Of a stretch of DNA of 64,000 bases, positions 61,779 through 64,000 are shown in pieces. Each line of letters starts with the position of its first letter. Position 1 is the stretch's first letter. This stretch comes from Leptospira perdikensis (lineage in GTDB: Bacteria > Spirochaetota > Leptospiria > Leptospirales > Leptospiraceae). Both the position numbers and the translations under genes were made by a program. The stretch covers positions 62,001-126,000 of the forward strand of contig NZ_RQGA01000013.1 in the NCBI RefSeq assembly GCF_004769575.1. The letters run 5' to 3'. The notes beneath the pieces were generated by a model, which searched no databases, had not been told where the DNA came from, and saw only the letters and a program-made list of their open reading frames with translations.

Positions 61779-62690
61779 TCAATCGCTTCCCCACTCCATA
61801 GAGAAGGCAAATGTCCATGCAGATTGATAGAGTCTATACTCACGATCCCTTTGCAACGGGTAACGATAGGCCAAACTCATATTGTATTTTTCTGAAAAAT
61901 TCCAAGAAAACCCTGCACTCGCCTCTGTAAAATACGATGGATTGGCTTTATCTTTCTCTTTGGAATAATCCACACCATTATAGGGATTGCGATACAATAG
62001 TCCCGTAAAGAGTGAAATCTCTGGCATCAAATAATACGTCACATACGCAGAAATGAGTGTGGTTTTTTTGAATTCATATTCTGGTTCCGGAGGGGAAGCC
62101 GATGGTTTACGAACATAATAAGGAATTCCATCATTGTCTTGTAAGTTGTTTGGTTGTGGACGCGAGAGAGGGTTTAATCCTCCGATTTTAGTCACAAAGG
62201 ACCACTTCTCATACAAATAACCAAGTTTGATAAATCCAGAACCCGTATAATAATTTCCACCGGTAAACCGGTCGGTATCAGGCCCACTAGGAAATCCTAC
62301 CGAACCTTCAATCACAAAGAAGTAAGGTTTATCTAAATCAAAGAAAGGTTGGTATTTAAAACCAAGATAAGTTTTTCCAATTCGTGCTGCATCCTCTCTT
62401 CCTCTTTGTTGGTAGTAGTTCCAAGGTACAGAAGCATTGAGAGCAAACCTTCCATCAAAAAAATTCATCTCCGCAAAAGCTGTCGTTGTAAAAAGATGAC
62501 TATTTTCCCTTGTGGATTGGTAATAATCTTGCGTCATTACCAGATAGTTGGTTGGTTTTTCTCGTTTTCCAGTAAATGGATCCACAAATCTCGCAGTCGC
62601 ATTTGGACTATCCGACGAACCAGTGTGATGCGAATATATTGAAGAAAAAGAAAACAGAAAAAATATGAATACTAAAAAACTTTGTTTCAT
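61779..62690 (-). CDS. Outer-membrane beta-barrel protein of the MbnH-like operon
   Basis: The start at 62690 (MKQSFLVFIFFLFSF) overlaps the stop of the upstream lipoprotein (ATGA) and has GGAG upstream; the frame extends to 62711. 303 residues. A signal peptide ends at SIYSHH. The mature part is beta-barrel-like with many aromatic strands (FALNASVPWNYYQ, YLGFKYQPFFDLDKPYFFVIEGSVGFPSG, LISAYVTYYLMPEISLFTGLLYRN, YNMSLAYRYPLQRDREY) and no known family signature. It may be a channel or assembly partner in the outer membrane. It is the last of three coupled genes starting with the di-haem enzyme. Confidence 0.75.
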   Translation of the reverse strand: MKQSFLVFIFFLFSFSSIYSHHTGSSDSPNATARFVDPFTGKREKPTNYLVMTQDYYQSTRENSHLFTTTAFAEMNFFDGRFALNASVPWNYYQQRGREDAARIGKTYLGFKYQPFFDLDKPYFFVIEGSVGFPSGPDTDRFTGGNYYTGSGFIKLGYLYEKWSFVTKIGGLNPLSRPQPNNLQDNDGIPYYVRKPSASPPEPEYEFKKTTLISAYVTYYLMPEISLFTGLLYRNPYNGVDYSKEKDKANPSYFTEASAGFSWNFSEKYNMSLAYRYPLQRDREYRLYQSAWTFAFSMEWGSD

Positions 62691-63580
62691 CGTTCCACTC
62701 CAGGGAAACAACCAGGGAAACTAAAAACGATATCTTCTGCTTGGAGATTCTGAAGGAGTATATTGTATAGAGAGACATTGGAGACTTTCGATATAATAAC
62801 AGGTCCCGCGACTGCAGACAATTGGTCTAAAAATCGGATAGGAGTTCCCGACACAGATCGATCTTGAAAAAGCGACAATAAAGAGGTTAATATTTCTATA
62901 TTACCAGAACGACCTGATTTAATTGGAATCTTACATTTAGGAGTAATGGATTTATTTCCTTGCGGAAGTAAAATAGTAACATCTTTCGCTCCTACTGTCA
63001 TTCTGATATAAATTTCTTCCCAACTCAAATTTGCAACCGCCACCACTCCTAGTGGCATATTCGAAGTCCGAGTGTTTGGATAAAGAAAACTCGCACCCGT
63101 TTCCACTGTACTATTGTACTGAGTGATGTTGGATACCGTGGAAGCAGATAAAAATGGATAGATTTTACCATACAAATCGTCCGCAGGTAAATCTAAGGGT
63201 ACAGTATACGGTGTATGTGTTTTCGCTGTGGCCGTGGAACTTCTTTCCGAACTTGAGGTGGACACACCTAATGTTTGGTTTGGTGGGTTGATTCGATAAC
63301 TACCCGTTTCCCAATTGATATAACTGCTACTTTGGATCACAATAACGTACGCCACCGAATTACTAGTCAAACTAAACTGATTTAGGTTATCATCTGCTTG
63401 GTCATCATAACTGCGAAGGTTGGTTCCGACCGCTACCGTTTGGTTGTTATTAAAAAAAATTAAGTTCTGAAGAATCGTCAATTTTTCCTTATTACTATCA
63501 CCCACCGAACCAAAAGTACAGTGAGTGACTAGTAAAGAAAGAATCGCAATGAAACTGAGCCGATAATTTTGTTCTTTCAT
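62687..63580 (-). CDS. Lipoprotein of the MbnH-like operon
   Basis: 297 residues. The ATG at 63580 overlaps the TGA of the di-haem gene (TGATG); a TTG at 63583 is the alternative. A lipoprotein signal ends at LLVTHC. The mature part is rich in Ser, Thr and Asn with beta character (NSVAYVIVIQSSSYINWETGSY, AVANLSWEEIYIRMTVGAKDVTILLPQG), a Cys pair (CKIPIKS..., CFPGVER at the end). No family is recognised. It probably sits on the outer-membrane inner face or surface with the barrel encoded next. Confidence 0.72.
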   Translation of the reverse strand: MKEQNYRLSFIAILSLLVTHCTFGSVGDSNKEKLTILQNLIFFNNNQTVAVGTNLRSYDDQADDNLNQFSLTSNSVAYVIVIQSSSYINWETGSYRINPPNQTLGVSTSSSERSSTATAKTHTPYTVPLDLPADDLYGKIYPFLSASTVSNITQYNSTVETGASFLYPNTRTSNMPLGVVAVANLSWEEIYIRMTVGAKDVTILLPQGNKSITPKCKIPIKSGRSGNIEILTSLLSLFQDRSVSGTPIRFLDQLSAVAGPVIISKVSNVSLYNILLQNLQAEDIVFSFPGCFPGVER

Positions 63581-64000
63581 CAAAAGGGGCTCGCAAACTT
63601 TGGATTGGTCAAAAACTCATTATCAGTGAGGGCCAAAAGAAAATTTACCATATCATCTCTCTCTGTTGCACTGAGTGTAAAAGGGCGAATCAACGTAGTG
63701 TTTTTAGCTGTGTGACTGACACCACCTGATTCATAATGTTGGATCACTTTTGTTAATGCATCCCTCGCACAATCTTGTTTCGTTTTTCCGGTACCGGCAG
63801 CTTTGTTCGGATTATTAACATCATCACACATAAAAGTGCCATCATGCATATAGGGATAAGTTAAACCAATGTTTCGTAGTGATGGAGCACGAAATTTTCC
63901 TATATCGGCAGAATCTCCTGTAACATCAAATAACCCTTTTTTATCATTCGGAAGAGATGCATAATACGCATCCGTATGTATGCCATTACTATGATAAAAA
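63580..64000 (-). CDS. MbnH/MauG-like di-haem cytochrome-c-peroxidase-family protein (5' part outside window)
   Basis: Only the last 140 residues are in the window, reading leftward; the frame is open to the right edge. They show GKFRAPSLRNIGLTYPYMHDGTF, KVIQHYESGGVSH, FTLSATERDDMVNFLLALTD and the ending NEFLTNPKFASPF. This is the C-terminal half of bacterial di-haem peroxidases, and it is closest in pattern to the MbnH / 'metallo-mystery pair' group, which modify a Trp in the partner MbnP. The Cys-x-x-Cys-His haem sites must lie in the missing part. It is periplasmic. The two downstream genes overlap it end to end. Confidence 0.82.
   Translation of the reverse strand, partial: FYHSNGIHTDAYYASLPNDKKGLFDVTGDSADIGKFRAPSLRNIGLTYPYMHDGTFMCDDVNNPNKAAGTGKTKQDCARDALTKVIQHYESGGVSHTAKNTTLIRPFTLSATERDDMVNFLLALTDNEFLTNPKFASPF

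Noticed and set aside
1..64000. CRISPR array, insertion sequence, prophage or rRNA/tRNA genes
   Set aside because: No regularly spaced repeats, transposase, phage structural genes or tRNA-like TPsiC loops were seen in reading both strands; genes are packed with few gaps.

Overview
The window looks like chromosomal DNA of a Leptospira species, probably from the saprophytic (L. biflexa-like) clade. The DNA is AT-rich. It carries a DUF1574 protein beside an MBOAT acyltransferase, a lipoprotein resembling the LIC_13355 family, SpoIIE/GHKL/STAS partner-switching genes, spirochaetal-style lipoproteins and several TTG starts. The assignment comes from protein character only; no rRNA or tRNA gene was recognised.

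Layout. 0-3.3 kb: 3' part of an alginate-export-type outer-membrane protein, a TetR regulator and a PlsC-like acyltransferase. 3.4-5.4 kb: a cobalamin riboswitch ahead of two lipoproteins. 5.5-9.2 kb: a partner-switching cluster (two GHKL-type anti-sigma-like proteins, a STAS protein, a membrane SpoIIE phosphatase). 9.2-11.3 kb: a TetR gene divergent from a two-gene membrane operon, with an inverted repeat across the promoter. 11.3-18.3 kb: a zinc-ribbon/ankyrin protein, then a tight run with a Rossmann protein, zinc alcohol dehydrogenase, DUF4846 protein, exported protein, LOG protein and another exported protein. 18.3-19.8 kb: a GC-rich inverted-repeat element beside a nucleotidyltransferase and a small membrane protein. 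19.9-26.5 kb: the cell-elongation cluster mreC-mreD-mrdA-rodA, without mreB, flanked by two unknown genes. 26.5-37.2 kb: housekeeping and mixed genes (ribF, STAS, DnaJ-domain, manA, pirin, beta-propeller glycosidase-like protein, SRPBCC protein, OPA-family transporter, cysteine synthase). 37.2-39.2 kb: acetoacetyl-CoA synthetase. 39.3-47.8 kb: one long same-strand run of MBOAT, DUF1574, a His/Cys-rich small protein and a CzcCBA-type heavy-metal efflux pump. 47.7-53.7 kb: dienelactone hydrolase, acyl-CoA dehydrogenase, and a fatty-acid desaturase plus ferredoxin reductase divergent from a TetR gene with two matching operators, the same arrangement as Pseudomonas desT/desCB. 53.8-61.7 kb: hybrid histidine kinase, a PTPS/QueD-like protein lacking the usual cysteine, DUF1858, FAH-family, DUF2721, SH3 lipoprotein, MDR oxidoreductase, VOC protein and crotonyl-CoA carboxylase/reductase. 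61.8-64 kb: a left-reading operon of a MbnH/MauG-like di-haem enzyme (cut by the window edge), a lipoprotein and an outer-membrane barrel.

How the genes fit together. Lipid and acyl-CoA metabolism recurs (desaturase/reductase, acyl-CoA dehydrogenase, acetoacetyl-CoA synthetase, Ccr, PlsC-like), as does envelope biology (Mre/Rod, MBOAT/DUF1574, outer-membrane barrels, many lipoproteins). The most interesting loci are the riboswitch-controlled lipoprotein pair, the partner-switching cluster, the MbnH-like operon, the TetR-controlled membrane pair with a possibly near-leaderless start, and the PTPS variant. No CRISPR array, insertion sequence, prophage or obvious defence island was found.
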